Of a stretch of DNA of 64,000 nt, positions 1 through 11,512 are shown one piece after another (position 1 is the first letter of the stretch; each line of letters starts with the position of its first letter). The notes beneath the pieces are model-generated. The model saw nothing but the letters and a program-made list of their open reading frames with translations, was not told where the DNA came from and did no database searches. Both the position numbers and the translations under genes were made by a program. Origin of the DNA: Staphylococcus capitis subsp. capitis (lineage in GTDB: Bacteria; Bacillota; Bacilli; Staphylococcales; Staphylococcaceae); the NCBI RefSeq assembly GCF_040739495.1, contig NZ_CP145263.1, positions 1,860,001-1,924,000 on the forward strand, read 5' to 3'.

Positions 1-803
1 TATGCGCCTAATAATAACATGACCGTTCTTAATAACATGACTACTGTATCTGATTTTAATGAACGATTCACTTTAACTCCTATTTGCGCGCCAATAATAC
101 TAGAAATAATCAATGCCACCGAATAGCCCCAAGCGACATGACCTTGTACAATATGTCCAACAGAACTCATTACACTTGAAAAGAAAATCATCATCATGCT
201 CGTTCCTACGGCAACATGTGGTGGAAATCTAAATACAATGAGCATTAATGGAGTCATAAGTGCTCCTCCACCAATACCAAATAAACCTGTGAGTATGCCT
301 ATAAATAAAGTTGCTACAAATGCAAAAAGTGGTGGCACACTGTAATGATAGGTTTTACCTTCTGCATCAACGTATGTACGTTCATATTGTGGTTTATCGA
401 ATATTTTGAAAGGTTTAATTTTATGACGCACCATAAGCAATATTGCTACGCAAATCATAAAAATACCAAAGTATAAGTTAAATGAATCTAAAGTTAAGAA
501 TTGACTTAAAAACGATCCTATAAGAGACCCCGGTAATAAGCCAAAAAGAAAAATAGACCCGTTTTTTATATCAACCTGTTTCGTTTTTAAATAACCTAAC
601 GAAGATGATAATCCTGTAACGATAAGGATAACTGAAGATGTACCAATAGCAATCTGCGGTGTGATGCCATGAAGTAAGTGATGATTCACTCCTAAATATA
701 CAAGAGTTGGCACGATAATAATGCCGCCTCCTATACCTACAATTGACCCTAAGATTGCTGAGAGTCCACCTATTAAAACCAGTAAAATAATAGTTAATAA
801 CAT
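1..803 (-). CDS. TauE/SafE-family membrane exporter, 3' end cut by window
   Basis: Reading leftward from an ATG at 803, an open frame runs off the window edge after about 267 codons. The product is almost entirely hydrophobic. It has two related halves, each with a glycine-rich stretch: GIGGGIIIVPTL near residue 25 and GLFGIGGGALMTPL in the second half. This internal repeat is typical of TauE/SafE (DUF81) permeases, which are thought to export sulfite, sulfonates or related anions. Family members are about 260-280 residues, so only a short C-terminal piece is missing. A GAGGCG ribosome site precedes the ATG. The stop of the DUF72 gene is only 12 bp upstream, so the two are probably co-transcribed. 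The substrate cannot be told from sequence. Confidence 0.85.
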   Translation of the reverse strand, partial: MLLTIILLVLIGGLSAILGSIVGIGGGIIIVPTLVYLGVNHHLLHGITPQIAIGTSSVILIVTGLSSSLGYLKTKQVDIKNGSIFLFGLLPGSLIGSFLSQFLTLDSFNLYFGIFMICVAILLMVRHKIKPFKIFDKPQYERTYVDAEGKTYHYSVPPLFAFVATLFIGILTGLFGIGGGALMTPLMLIVFRFPPHVAVGTSMMMIFFSSVMSSVGHIVQGHVAWGYSVALIISSIIGAQIGVKVNRSLKSDTVVMLLRTVMLLLGA

Positions 804-815
804 GATATTCGCCTC

Positions 816-1664
816 TTAAAATAATTTTAATTGTTGCGGAGCTAAACCTTCATAATCAATACCTAGTATGTCTTGATATGTTTTAGCATTTTGAGCAGCA
901 TGCCCACCTGAATTATTATTAAAAATTACATAAACCTTTTTAGCTTTTTGATTTAAGATTTTAACCTTTTGTGCTAAATCCTCAAGTTCTTCTCTACTGT
1001 AATCATACAAATATCTAACATCTCGCCATTCTTGATCTGTCATATCTTTTTTCGTCCAGCCATGACGATTACGTCCATGATAACGTACAAAAGCAACTTG
1101 ATTTGTAATTCTGTTAACGAGAGGGATACTACCTTCTTTGACTTGAGGTTCATCAACTACAGAATGTATGATTTGATGGTCCGTTAGAAATGATAACGTT
1201 TGCTCTTTAAAACGTTCGTCGAACCATGATTGATGTCTGAACTCCACGCACATAGGCACATTTTCTAATTGCTTTCTAACATATAGTATGTAGTTAATAT
1301 TTTGAGCGTTGCAATCAAACCATGGTGGAAATTGAACCAAGACCATCGCAAGTTTATTATGTTCTTTAAGAGGCTCGAGCATCTCTTTAAATTGTACGAA
1401 TAATTCACTACGTGTTTCAGCGTATTCTTTATAATCAGCATGAAGCGTCAATGCTTGATGTATTTTTACGATAAATTGAAAACGTTTAGGCGTTTCATTT
1501 ATCCATTTCATTATGTTTCGTTCTGGTTGAATTGCATAATATGAGGCGTCTAATTCCACTATGGGAAAATGGCTAGCGTAAGTCTTTAACTTATCATTCT
1601 TACGTTCTAAATCCTCATATAATGTATCATGGTCTCCCCAACCAGTAAGACCTATTTCTATCAT
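816..1664 (-). CDS. DUF72 (YecE-like) TIM-barrel protein
   Basis: A 282-residue protein of the DUF72/YecE family, opening with IEIGLTGWGDHDTLY and containing the family features SYYAIQ near residue 40, CVEFRHQSW near the middle, FVRYHGRN, and a C-terminal FNNNSGGHAAQNA block. The family is a TIM barrel with a suggested nuclease-like active site, but no proven reaction. An upstream in-frame ATG at 1682 would add six residues. The start at 1664 is preferred because it has a GGTG-type site at suitable spacing and gives the usual family N-terminus. It sits between the TauE-like gene and a nitronate monooxygenase-like gene on the same strand. Confidence 0.85.
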   Translation of the reverse strand: MIEIGLTGWGDHDTLYEDLERKNDKLKTYASHFPIVELDASYYAIQPERNIMKWINETPKRFQFIVKIHQALTLHADYKEYAETRSELFVQFKEMLEPLKEHNKLAMVLVQFPPWFDCNAQNINYILYVRKQLENVPMCVEFRHQSWFDERFKEQTLSFLTDHQIIHSVVDEPQVKEGSIPLVNRITNQVAFVRYHGRNRHGWTKKDMTDQEWRDVRYLYDYSREELEDLAQKVKILNQKAKKVYVIFNNNSGGHAAQNAKTYQDILGIDYEGLAPQQLKLF

Positions 1665-1767
1665 TTTTATCACCATCAACATGATACCACACTATAATAG
1701 AGTGGTTCACTCTAACAATATAAACTTTACATATTCTTTAATATTATAAAAATCAATGATTAATATA

Positions 1768-1814
1768 TAAAAAGAGAAGGAACATCCGTTAATATTTAAG
1801 GACGCTTCCCTCTC
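1768..1814 (-). terminator. Intrinsic terminator downstream of the nitronate monooxygenase-like gene
   Basis: Read on the minus strand, the arms GAGAGGGAAGCGTCC and GGATGTTCCTTCTC pair around an AT-rich loop and are followed by a T-run. It lies 16 bp beyond the stop at 1830, so it ends that transcript and separates it from the DUF72 unit. Confidence 0.8.
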
Positions 1815-1829
1815 CTAATTTATCTATGA

Positions 1830-2897
1830 TTATATAAGTTGTAATTTCTTTTCCACTTGTGATATTACTTTATCCATTACCATTGAAGCATGCATTCTTT
1901 CAGCAAGACGTGGAGATTGTCCGCTCCACATATGTGTAAGTTCTCGACTACCATTTTGCGCCGCAGCTTTTCTGATACTATTTGTCAGTTGATTTTGAAT
2001 TGGGTAATCTGGGATTTCACCGTCATATTGATTCATTTCATGAATAAACTCATTATGAATTCCACGTGCAAACTTACCACTAAATACTTTAGTAACTACA
2101 GTATCTGTTTCTTTGCTTCCTAGTATAGCATTTTTCAATAAATCACTCGCAGCACTTTCGTCAGAAATTAGGAATGCTGTGCCCATTTGCACCCCTTGGG
2201 CACCAAGCATCATGCTCGCAAGTAAACCTCTACCATCCATTATACCTCCAGCAGCTACAACCGGTATAGATACATTATCTACCACTTGCGGTACAAGTGA
2301 CATCGTCCCTATCATAGGTTCTTCATCACTATGATTTAAAAATGAACCTCTGTGTCCACCTGCTTCGCTACCTTGGGCGACAATGATATCCATTCCAGAA
2401 CGCTCATTTTCAATTGCTTCATCTACACTAGTAGCCGTTCCAACTAAAGTGACATTCGCTTCTTTAAGTTTTTGAATTGTTTCTTCATCCGGAATACCAA
2501 ATGTAAAACAACATACTGGCACATGATACTTAATAATTAAATCGATTGCTTGTTTAAACTGTTTTTCTTCAGTGACGTTGACAACAGGTTCTTCTAAATT
2601 AAATGCACGTCTATATGGTTTCAACCATGCATTCATATGTTCGATCTGATCTGGTAGATAACGATTTATACTTGGAACAAAAAGATTCACTCCAAAAGGT
2701 TTATCAGTCAATCGTTGCACTTCTTGAATTTCACTTTCCAACTTTTCAGCATTAAAATAACCAGCACCAATTGTACCTAAACCACCTCGTTCGCTTACAG
2801 TAGAAACAAGATGAGGCGTCGTACTACCAGCCATCCCCGCTTGGATAATAGGATACTGCACGCCCAATATTTTCGTCATTTCATTTTGATTCCACAT
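1830..2897 (-). CDS. Nitronate monooxygenase / FabK-like flavoprotein
   Basis: A 355-residue FMN-dependent TIM-barrel enzyme of the nitronate monooxygenase (2-nitropropane dioxygenase) family. Visible motifs are QAGMAG at the N-terminus, the family block [10 protein letters not shown] near residue 175 that carries the catalytic histidine, [10 protein letters not shown] for flavin phosphate binding and [12 protein letters not shown]. The family oxidises toxic nitronates, and some relatives are enoyl-ACP reductases (FabK). The sequence does not separate these fully, but the EAGGH block favours the monooxygenase class. The start has a GAAGGGTGA-type site. The next gene upstream (CNNM) ends 24 bp before it on the same strand. 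Confidence 0.85.
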   Translation of the reverse strand: MWNQNEMTKILGVQYPIIQAGMAGSTTPHLVSTVSERGGLGTIGAGYFNAEKLESEIQEVQRLTDKPFGVNLFVPSINRYLPDQIEHMNAWLKPYRRAFNLEEPVVNVTEEKQFKQAIDLIIKYHVPVCCFTFGIPDEETIQKLKEANVTLVGTATSVDEAIENERSGMDIIVAQGSEAGGHRGSFLNHSDEEPMIGTMSLVPQVVDNVSIPVVAAGGIMDGRGLLASMMLGAQGVQMGTAFLISDESAASDLLKNAILGSKETDTVVTKVFSGKFARGIHNEFIHEMNQYDGEIPDYPIQNQLTNSIRKAAAQNGSRELTHMWSGQSPRLAERMHASMVMDKVISQVEKKLQLI

Positions 2898-2921
2898 CTT
2901 ACTTCACCCTTCGTTATAAAG

Positions 2922-3947
2922 TTATCGACTTTTCACACTCTGAGGAAACCTTTGATTTTTCAACTTTTCTTCCTCTTCTTGGTCCATTTCATCCTCTATT
3001 TCCATGCCCAATAACTCTTCTATTAAATCTTCATGAGACACAATTGCATCGGTGCCGCCATACTCATCTAGCACAATCGCTAAATGCTTACGCGTCACAG
3101 TCATTTTACGAAGCACCCATTCCGCTCGATTGTGCTCGTTCACAAATAGTGGGCTTGATGCATAATTCGTAATCTTATCATCTTTATGTTTACTCCATGA
3201 TAATAAATATTTTGAATGAAATACCCCGATAATATCATCAATGTCTTCATCATACACCGGATATCTTGTATAAGGTTCGTTCATAACTGTTTCATATGCT
3301 TCATCATAAGTGACTTCTTTAGAAAATGCCACCACCTTCACACGTGGTGTTGTATCTACATCAGTTATCTTTAATTTCTCAAAGTCCATAACATTTTGTA
3401 AACGCGCATTTTCAACTTCATTAAATGCACCTTCTCGCCCTGCAATATTTAATAAAGTACGTATCTCTTCTTTTGAAAAGCGCTTTTCAACAGGTTTCCC
3501 TCGGGAAAACAAATGGTTAATACCATCTGTCATTTTATTCAACACAAATGTTATCGGCTTTAAAATAATAACTAAAATATTGATGATAGGATATACCAAT
3601 CGTGAAATTTGATCTGGAAATGTCGCAGCAATTGATTTCGGGATAACCTCTGAAATTAAAATAATTAATATTATTATAATTACAGATGCAACTATGATAT
3701 TAACTCCCTTTTGTATGGCTAAAATAGTCACTAGAATAGGTAAAATAATATTTGCTACGTTATTGACTATAAGAATAGTTGTAATAAATTCACTAGGTTT
3801 ATCAAGTAATTTCGAAAGTCCTTTAGCTTTTCTGTCACCATTCTTAGCATCAGTTTGAAACTTAGTACGATTTGCAGCAGTTAAAGCTGTTTCACTTCCA
3901 GAGAAGAAAAATGAAACTAGAAATAAAATGATAATCGAGACAATCAT
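2922..3947 (-). CDS. CNNM/CBS-domain membrane protein (hemolysin-C/CorB type)
   Basis: A 341-residue protein with an N-terminal DUF21/CNNM membrane domain (hydrophobic helices within residues 1-140, including FLVSFFFSGSETALTAANR) and a cytoplasmic CBS pair (about residues 195-320, containing YTRYPVYDEDIDDIIGVFHSK and HLAIVLDEYGGTDAIVSHEDL). Such proteins are implicated in magnesium efflux or homeostasis. S. aureus has two, MpfA and a shorter paralogue, and this gene's place next to sufB suggests the shorter one. It lacks the C-terminal CorC/HlyC domain: the chain ends in a Glu/Lys-rich tail soon after the CBS pair. It probably forms a unit with the downstream nitronate monooxygenase gene, whose start is 24 bp away. 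Confidence 0.85.
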   Translation of the reverse strand: MIVSIIILFLVSFFFSGSETALTAANRTKFQTDAKNGDRKAKGLSKLLDKPSEFITTILIVNNVANIILPILVTILAIQKGVNIIVASVIIIILIILISEVIPKSIAATFPDQISRLVYPIINILVIILKPITFVLNKMTDGINHLFSRGKPVEKRFSKEEIRTLLNIAGREGAFNEVENARLQNVMDFEKLKITDVDTTPRVKVVAFSKEVTYDEAYETVMNEPYTRYPVYDEDIDDIIGVFHSKYLLSWSKHKDDKITNYASSPLFVNEHNRAEWVLRKMTVTRKHLAIVLDEYGGTDAIVSHEDLIEELLGMEIEDEMDQEEEEKLKNQRFPQSVKSR

Positions 3948-4056
3948 GATGTATTCTCCTTATAAATTAATCATTGTGAACGTTTATAAACTATTTCCCA
4001 AGAAATAAACATTCGAAACGATAAACTACAACGATATTAAAAGAATTAAATAAATA

Positions 4057-4093
4057 ACCTGCCAACAACTCTGATATAAAGTTGCTGGCAGGT
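4057..4093 (-). terminator. Terminator of the suf operon
   Basis: A near-perfect inverted repeat, ACCTGCCAACAACT and AGTTGCTGGCAGGT, lies 42 bp past the sufB stop. On the minus strand it is followed by an AT-rich tract with several T-runs. It closes the sufCDSUB transcript. Confidence 0.85.
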
Positions 4094-4134
4094 GTGAAAT
4101 TCTTAATGATTCAACTCATAACTCTAGTATATGA

Positions 4135-5532
4135 TTAACCGATTGAACCTTCCATTTCGAATTTGATTAATCGGTTCATTTCTACTGCATATTCCATTGG
4201 TAATTCTTTAGTAAATGGTTCAATGAATCCCATAACAATCATTTCAGTAGCTTCTTCTTCAGAAATACCACGACTCATTAGATAGAATAATTGTTCTTCT
4301 GACACTTTAGATACTTTAGCTTCATGTTCTAATGAAATATTGTCATTAAATACTTCGTTGTATGGAATTGTATCAGAAGTAGATTCATTATCTAAGATTA
4401 ACGTATCACATTCGATATTTGAACGTGCACCTTTGGCTTTACGTCCAAAGTGAACGATACCACGATAGATAACTTTACCACCATTTTTAGAGATAGATTT
4501 AGAAACGATAGTTGAAGACGTATTAGGCGCTTTATGAATCATTTTAGCACCCGCATCTTGAACTTGACCTTTACCGGCGAATGCAATTGATAATGTACTA
4601 CCTTTTGCGCCTTCACCTAGTAATACACAGTTAGGGTATTTCATTGTTAACTTAGAACCTAAGTTACCGTCTACCCATTCCATGTTACCATTTTCATGAA
4701 CAAAGGTACGTTTTGTAACTAAGTTATAGACATTGTTTGCCCAGTTTTGGATAGTTGTGTAACGAACATGCGCATCTTTATGCACGATAATCTCAACTAC
4801 AGCTGAATGTAATGAACTTGTTGAATATACAGGTGCAGTACAACCTTCAACATAGTTTACTGATGCACCTTCGTCTGCAATGATTAAAGTACGCTCAAAT
4901 TGCCCCATATTTTCAGAGTTAATACGGAAGTATGCTTGTAAAGGTGTATCTAATTTAACGTTTTTAGGTACGTAGATAAATGATCCACCTGACCATACTG
5001 CTGAGTTTAATGCTGCGAATTTATTATCTGCAGCAGGTACAACAGAAGCAAAGTATTCTCTAAATAAATCTTCATTTTCGCGTAATGCACTATCAGTATC
5101 TTTGAAGATAATACCTTTTTCTTCTAATTCTTTTTCCATGTTGTGATAAACAACTTCTGATTCATATTGCGCAGATACACCTGCTAAGTATTTTTGTTCA
5201 GCTTCAGGAATACCTAATTTATCAAACGTACGTTTAATTTCTTCAGGAACTTCATCCCAAGAACGTTCTGTGTGCTCTGATGGTTTAACATAATAAGTAA
5301 TATCATCAAAGTCTAATTCTGATAAGTCTCCGCCCCATTGAGGCATTGGCATTTTATAGAATAATTTCAATGCTTTAAGACGGAAATCTAACATCCATTG
5401 TGGTTCTTCTTTCATTTTAGAAATTTCAGTAACGATATTTTCTGTCAAACCTCGCTCTGATCTGAAAATGGACACATCCTCATCGTGGAAACCATATTTA
5501 TAATCTCCAACATCAGGTGCTTTTTTAGCCAT
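4135..5532 (-). CDS. sufB: Fe-S cluster scaffold subunit SufB
   Basis: A 465-residue SufB, last gene of sufC-sufD-sufS-sufU-sufB. With SufC and SufD it forms the SufBCD scaffold on which Fe-S clusters are built in the cytoplasm. The protein shows the SufB-type N-terminal helical region followed by the parallel beta-helix SufBD core, with [30 protein letters not shown] and the C-terminal [11 protein letters not shown] block shared with SufD. The open frame extends three codons further to a GTG at 5541. The ATG at 5532 (MAKKAPDVG) is chosen because GGAGTG sits just upstream. A 216-bp gap separates it from sufU, longer than the other suf gaps, so an internal promoter is possible. Confidence 0.97.
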   Translation of the reverse strand: MAKKAPDVGDYKYGFHDEDVSIFRSERGLTENIVTEISKMKEEPQWMLDFRLKALKLFYKMPMPQWGGDLSELDFDDITYYVKPSEHTERSWDEVPEEIKRTFDKLGIPEAEQKYLAGVSAQYESEVVYHNMEKELEEKGIIFKDTDSALRENEDLFREYFASVVPAADNKFAALNSAVWSGGSFIYVPKNVKLDTPLQAYFRINSENMGQFERTLIIADEGASVNYVEGCTAPVYSTSSLHSAVVEIIVHKDAHVRYTTIQNWANNVYNLVTKRTFVHENGNMEWVDGNLGSKLTMKYPNCVLLGEGAKGSTLSIAFAGKGQVQDAGAKMIHKAPNTSSTIVSKSISKNGGKVIYRGIVHFGRKAKGARSNIECDTLILDNESTSDTIPYNEVFNDNISLEHEAKVSKVSEEQLFYLMSRGISEEEATEMIVMGFIEPFTKELPMEYAVEMNRLIKFEMEGSIG

Positions 5533-5748
5533 TTTAATCACTCCTTGAATTTATAATTAATAAACAACGTGCGCTTGAGATTTTTAATTTTATATAGTTA
5601 AAAGTGTAATACTTAAAAATGACTATTCTTTAAAGTTGTAATATATATTATAACAACATACTATAGCCTTCTAAAGACTATACAGTTATTATAGTTTAAG
5701 TTTACCCGATTCATTTCAAAACACACTGAAGATTACATTGATAATAAA

Positions 5749-7480
<1,732 letters not shown>

Positions 7481-7519
7481 TTATTTAGGTTTTACCTTTT
7501 GAAAATATAAATTAAAGAT

Positions 7520-8827
7520 TTATTTAGATACTTTACGTTCAATAACTTCTCTTAATTGACGTTTAACGTCTTCAATTGGTAATTCACGAACCACTGGGTC
7601 TAAGAAACCATGTATAACTAGACGTTCAGCTTCAGTTCTTGAAATACCACGACTCATTAAGTAATAAAGTTGTTCAGGGTCAACTCGACCTACTGATGCA
7701 GCGTGACCTGCTTCAACATCATCTTCATCGATTAATAAGATAGGGTTAGCGTCACCACGTGCATTTTCAGATAGCATGAGTACACGTGATTCTTGATTGG
7801 CAATAGATTTAGTACCGCCGTGTTTAATATAACCAATACCGTTAAATACTGAAGATGCATTTTCTTTCATTACACCGTGTTTTAAGATGTAGCCGTCAGT
7901 TTCTTTACCATACTGAACAATTTTAGATGTTAAATTAATTTTTTGATCACCTGTACCAACTACAACAGATTTCAATTCACTTGTAGAACGGTCACCAATT
8001 AAGTTAGTAGTGTTATCAATAATTTGACTACCTTCATTCATTAAACCTAATGCCCATTTAATAGAGGCATCTGCTTCAGTTGTGCCACGGCGAATAATGT
8101 GACCAGTAAAACCTTTATCTAAGTAATCTACAGAGCCGTAAGTGACGTTTGAATTAGCTCCTGCAATTACTTCTGAAACAATGTTAATTTGATTATCTTC
8201 ACCATTAGCGTTTGATAAATAGTTCTCAACGTAAGTAACTTCTGCGCTTTCTTCAGTAACAAGAATAACGTGATTGTAGAAACTTGCATTATCATCATCG
8301 TGAAGTACAACGTATTGAATTGGATGTTCAACTACAATATTCTTAGGTACATATACGAATATACCACCATTCATTAACGCTGTGTGTAGCGCTGTTAAAC
8401 GGTGTTCATCAATATCTACAGCTTGAGTCATATAATATTTTTGAACTAATTCACTGTGATTGACCAATGCTTCATGTAAACCTTCAATAATTACACCATC
8501 ATTCTTAGCTTGCTCTGACACTTGACTATAAGCTAAATCATTATTGTGTTGAATCACTAAGTTTTCAGAGTTTTCAATATCAATGATTTGTTTTACTGAT
8601 TCTGGTAATTCATTTAGGTTTTCGTATGCACTGCCTTTTGTTTCATGTTGTTTAAATGTATCAAAGTTCCATTTTCGTAATTTTGTTTTATCAGGTTTTG
8701 GCATTTCTAAAGTTTCTGTTAATTTCAACGCTTTTTTACGTAGTTCTGTCATCCAAGAAGGTTCATTGTGCGCTTTTGAATAATCAACAAGTTGTTCTTC
8801 AGAAATGTTCAAAGTTTCAGTTGTCAT
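7520..8827 (-). CDS. sufD: Fe-S assembly subunit SufD
   Basis: A 435-residue SufD, paralogue of SufB, sharing the beta-helix core and the end block [20 protein letters not shown]. It pairs with SufB and SufC in the scaffold complex. The histidine used by SufD in cluster assembly is probably within DVEAGHAASVGRVD. It follows sufC by 100 bp and precedes sufS by 66 bp on the same strand. Confidence 0.97.
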   Translation of the reverse strand: MTTETLNISEEQLVDYSKAHNEPSWMTELRKKALKLTETLEMPKPDKTKLRKWNFDTFKQHETKGSAYENLNELPESVKQIIDIENSENLVIQHNNDLAYSQVSEQAKNDGVIIEGLHEALVNHSELVQKYYMTQAVDIDEHRLTALHTALMNGGIFVYVPKNIVVEHPIQYVVLHDDDNASFYNHVILVTEESAEVTYVENYLSNANGEDNQINIVSEVIAGANSNVTYGSVDYLDKGFTGHIIRRGTTEADASIKWALGLMNEGSQIIDNTTNLIGDRSTSELKSVVVGTGDQKINLTSKIVQYGKETDGYILKHGVMKENASSVFNGIGYIKHGGTKSIANQESRVLMLSENARGDANPILLIDEDDVEAGHAASVGRVDPEQLYYLMSRGISRTEAERLVIHGFLDPVVRELPIEDVKRQLREVIERKVSK

Positions 8828-8927
8828 AACTTTCTTTGCCTCCTACTTGATGAAATATATTTTTGCTTAGTATGTTCATTTTCATCATTAAAAGTGAACA
8901 TCTCATTGTAATAAGTCTTATTGACGA

Positions 8928-9689
8928 CTATTCAGCTGCACCAAAGTCTTCTTTAACCCATTCATAACCTTCTTCTTCAAGGCGTTTAGCTAGTTCAGGG
9001 CCACCAGATTTAACTACTTTACCACCATACATAACATGTACTTTGTCAGGAGTAATGTAGTTTAATAAACGTTGATAGTGCGTAATCATTAATGCACCAA
9101 AGTCTTCACCGCGCATTTGGTTAATTCCTTTAGATACAACTTTTAAAGCATCGATATCTAAACCTGAATCAATTTCATCTAAAATAGCGAATTTTGGTTC
9201 TAACATCATTAATTGTAGAATTTCGTTACGTTTTTTCTCCCCACCAGAGAAGCCTTCATTTAAATAACGTTGAGCCATATCTTGATCAATATCTAAGAAA
9301 TCCATCTCTTTATCCAATTTCTTGATAAATTGCATTAAATTAATTTCTTGTCCTTCTTCACGTTTAGCATTAATAGCAGAACGCATGAAATCGGCGTTTG
9401 TCACACCAGTAATTTCTGAAGGATACTGCATTGCTAGGAATAAACCTGCTTTAGCTCTTTCATCAACTTCTAATTCTAAAATATTAACGCCGTCTAATAA
9501 TACTTCCCCTTGTGTCACTTCATAACTTGGGTGTCCCATGATTGCAGATGATAATGTTGATTTACCAGTTCCGTTAGGTCCCATAATTGCGTGTATTTCT
9601 CCTGTATTAACAGTTAAGTTTACACCTTTTAAAATTTCTTTATCCTCAATAGACACATGTAGGTCTTTGATTTCTAATGTTGATGACAT
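8928..9689 (-). CDS. sufC: Fe-S assembly ATPase SufC
   Basis: A 253-residue ABC-type ATPase, first gene of the operon. Walker A is GPNGTGKST (residues 37-45), the signature is GFSGGEKKR and Walker B is [12 protein letters not shown]. The unusual signature and the lack of any membrane partner identify it as SufC, the cytosolic ATPase that drives SufB/SufD rearrangement. A strong GGAGGGA site precedes the ATG at 9689. The promoter must lie in the AT-rich 323 bp upstream. Confidence 0.97.
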   Translation of the reverse strand: MSSTLEIKDLHVSIEDKEILKGVNLTVNTGEIHAIMGPNGTGKSTLSSAIMGHPSYEVTQGEVLLDGVNILELEVDERAKAGLFLAMQYPSEITGVTNADFMRSAINAKREEGQEINLMQFIKKLDKEMDFLDIDQDMAQRYLNEGFSGGEKKRNEILQLMMLEPKFAILDEIDSGLDIDALKVVSKGINQMRGEDFGALMITHYQRLLNYITPDKVHVMYGGKVVKSGGPELAKRLEEEGYEWVKEDFGAAE

Positions 9690-10012
9690 TTATATTCCCT
9701 CCGTAAAATATAAAGTTTTCTTAACTAGTTTATAATAATTTTAATGTGTAGTCAAAAAGACTTAGTGAATTTCAATTCTCTTTATTATAACGCACTTAAG
9801 CACTAATATAAACTTTTTAAACCGTTTATTTAGATTAATTCTTTAAATAAAATTATTTTTATTTATCTCGTAAAATTTCATTAAATGATAAAGATGTGCT
9901 TAATTTCTCAATAGCCAATTTTTAGACATAATAAAGGTTTTCTTTCCCTAAAATTTGAATTTTGTGATATTATGCAGTTTAACCTTTAAATCTTTAATGA
10001 AAGGAGCTATTC
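9690..10012. other. Intergenic region between divergent sufC and popT
   Basis: 323 bp with no convincing reading frame. It must contain the leftward suf promoter and the rightward popT promoter. The DNA is very AT-rich with many possible -10 hexamers, so no single promoter can be assigned by eye. No riboswitch-like or strongly palindromic element was seen. Confidence 0.6.
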
Positions 10013-10870
10013 ATGAACAACTTCAAATGGATGAATATATTTAAAGGTTTTGGCATGGGTACGAGTGATTTAATTCCTGGTGTAAGTGGCGGAACAATAG
10101 CTTTACTACTTGGTATCTATGATGGGTTTATAAGTTCTATAAGCGGGCTGTTTTCGAAACGTTTTTGGCCAAGTTTCAAATTTTTACTTCCTATTATAAT
10201 AGGAATGGGTTTAGCCATCGCTATATTAAGTAACTTATTTAACTATTTATTAAGCTATCACGAGATTCCGACCATGTTTTTTTTCACAGGATTGATTATT
10301 GGAATCATTCCATACTTACTAAAGATTTCTAACTTTAAGCGAACGTTTGAAACTAAACACTATCTAATGATTGTATTGGGAATTTTTATTTTGGTCATTA
10401 TTACACTTTTAAATAATGGTGATAAACATTCTGGCGAAACATTAACTTTATCTTTTGGTCTTATTATTAAATATTTTATAGCTGGTATATTCGCCTCAAG
10501 CGCAATGTTATTACCCGGAATTTCAGGATCGTTTATGTTATTAGTATTTGGTGTTTATGGTACAGTTATGTTTTCAATTTCTGAACTCATGAAATTAAAT
10601 TTCGCAGCATTACCTATCTTAATCATCGTTGGTTTAGGTATATTGACGGGATTTATGTTGTCTAGTCGTATTATTCAGTATTTCTTACACCATCATACTA
10701 CGATGACGTTCGCATTGATCATTGGCTTAGTGATAGGTTCAATTTATGCAGTTTTCCCAGGCTATCCTGAAAATGGCTTAGCGTGGATAACTTCACTTTT
10801 AACAATGATTATTGGCTTTGTTGTTAGTTTTACCTTAGGGCAAATCACAGCAAAGTCTGAAAATCATTAG
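10013..10870 (+). CDS. popT: Undecaprenyl-phosphate translocase PopT (DUF368)
   Basis: A 285-residue polytopic membrane protein (about eight hydrophobic segments) of the DUF368 family. It has the two family-defining glycine-rich re-entrant motifs: SDLIPGVSGGTIALLLG near residue 20 and AMLLPGISGSFMLLVFG near residue 165, which together give an inverted-repeat architecture. DUF368 proteins recycle the lipid carrier C55-P across the membrane for wall polymer synthesis, and the S. aureus member was shown to sit beside sufC, as here. An AAGGAG site lies just before the ATG. It is transcribed divergently from suf. Confidence 0.9.
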   Translation: MNNFKWMNIFKGFGMGTSDLIPGVSGGTIALLLGIYDGFISSISGLFSKRFWPSFKFLLPIIIGMGLAIAILSNLFNYLLSYHEIPTMFFFTGLIIGIIPYLLKISNFKRTFETKHYLMIVLGIFILVIITLLNNGDKHSGETLTLSFGLIIKYFIAGIFASSAMLLPGISGSFMLLVFGVYGTVMFSISELMKLNFAALPILIIVGLGILTGFMLSSRIIQYFLHHHTTMTFALIIGLVIGSIYAVFPGYPENGLAWITSLLTMIIGFVVSFTLGQITAKSENH

Positions 10871-10894
10871 GTTTTACTTTATCTAAACAAAACA

Positions 10895-10928
10895 AAGCCC
10901 TCATGTACGTTACAGTACTTGAGGGCTT
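10895..10928. terminator. Bidirectional terminator between popT and the CsbD gene
   Basis: The arms AAGCCCTCA and TGAGGGCTT enclose a 16-base loop with further internal pairing (GTAC/GTAC). It lies between the converging 3' ends of popT and the CsbD-like gene and can serve both. Confidence 0.85.
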
Positions 10929-10949
10929 CTTTGATGCAACTAGATAATC

Positions 10950-11138
10950 TTATTTATCGCCTTTAAATTTATCAATTACATCGTTTGCTTTTTCTTTAGC
11001 GTTATCAACAACTTCTTTAGCTTTACCAGAAGTTTTATCTTCTTTACCTTCTTGTTCTAAATTTTTATTATCTGTAGCGTTACCTACTGTTTCTTTAATA
11101 TTACCTTTAGCTTGTTCAAATTTATTATCTTCAGCCAT
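10950..11138 (-). CDS. CsbD-family small stress protein
   Basis: A 62-residue, highly charged protein with the CsbD-like pattern: [18 protein letters not shown] at the N-terminus followed by Lys/Asp/Glu-rich helices with no aromatic core. CsbD proteins are SigB-induced general stress proteins of unknown biochemical role, and a SigB-type promoter would be expected upstream. The GGAGGAAATTAC ribosome site is strong. It lies alone between two terminators. Confidence 0.85.
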   Translation of the reverse strand: MAEDNKFEQAKGNIKETVGNATDNKNLEQEGKEDKTSGKAKEVVDNAKEKANDVIDKFKGDK

Positions 11139-11302
11139 TGTAATTTCCTCCTTTTGACTTTTATCTTTATAATTTATACCCTCTAAAATCTGAAATAAAC
11201 ATCTTTATACCGTTAATAGCTTAATTTTTATTTTAAAAAGATTGCTTTATACTTTGATTGTCATATACTAAAAGTATTAAAAATGATTTAAGGAGTGTCA
11301 TT

Positions 11303-11458
11303 ATGAATTTTGTTAATATTACATCTATGAGTGAAAGTGGACTCAATAAGAAAGTAAATCGTTTTTTAGAACACAATCCAAATATAGAAATTCTAAAATT
11401 TGATTATCAAATGGGATATGGTGGTGTCGGTGTAGGTATTCTATATAGAGCATTATAA
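11303..11458 (+). CDS. Hypothetical 51-residue protein
   Basis: A short open frame starting at ATG 11303 behind AAGGAGTGTC. An upstream in-frame start at 11258 lacks a ribosome site. The product has a helical N-terminal half and a glycine-rich end, MGYGGVGVGILYRAL. I recognise no family. A good ribosome site and its own downstream terminator argue that it is a real gene. Confidence 0.6.
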   Translation: MNFVNITSMSESGLNKKVNRFLEHNPNIEILKFDYQMGYGGVGVGILYRAL

Positions 11459-11468
11459 GATTTAATTA

Positions 11469-11506
11469 AAAAATCACTCTCCTAACGCATACGTTAAGAG
11501 AGTGAT
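11469..11506. terminator. Bidirectional terminator for metQ and the 51-residue gene
   Basis: ATCACTCTC and GAGAGTGAT form a stem extended by TAACG/CGTTA inside. On the minus strand the stem is followed by a T-run, closing metNIQ. On the plus strand it lies 10 bp after the small gene's stop. Confidence 0.85.
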
Positions 11507-11512
11507 CTATTG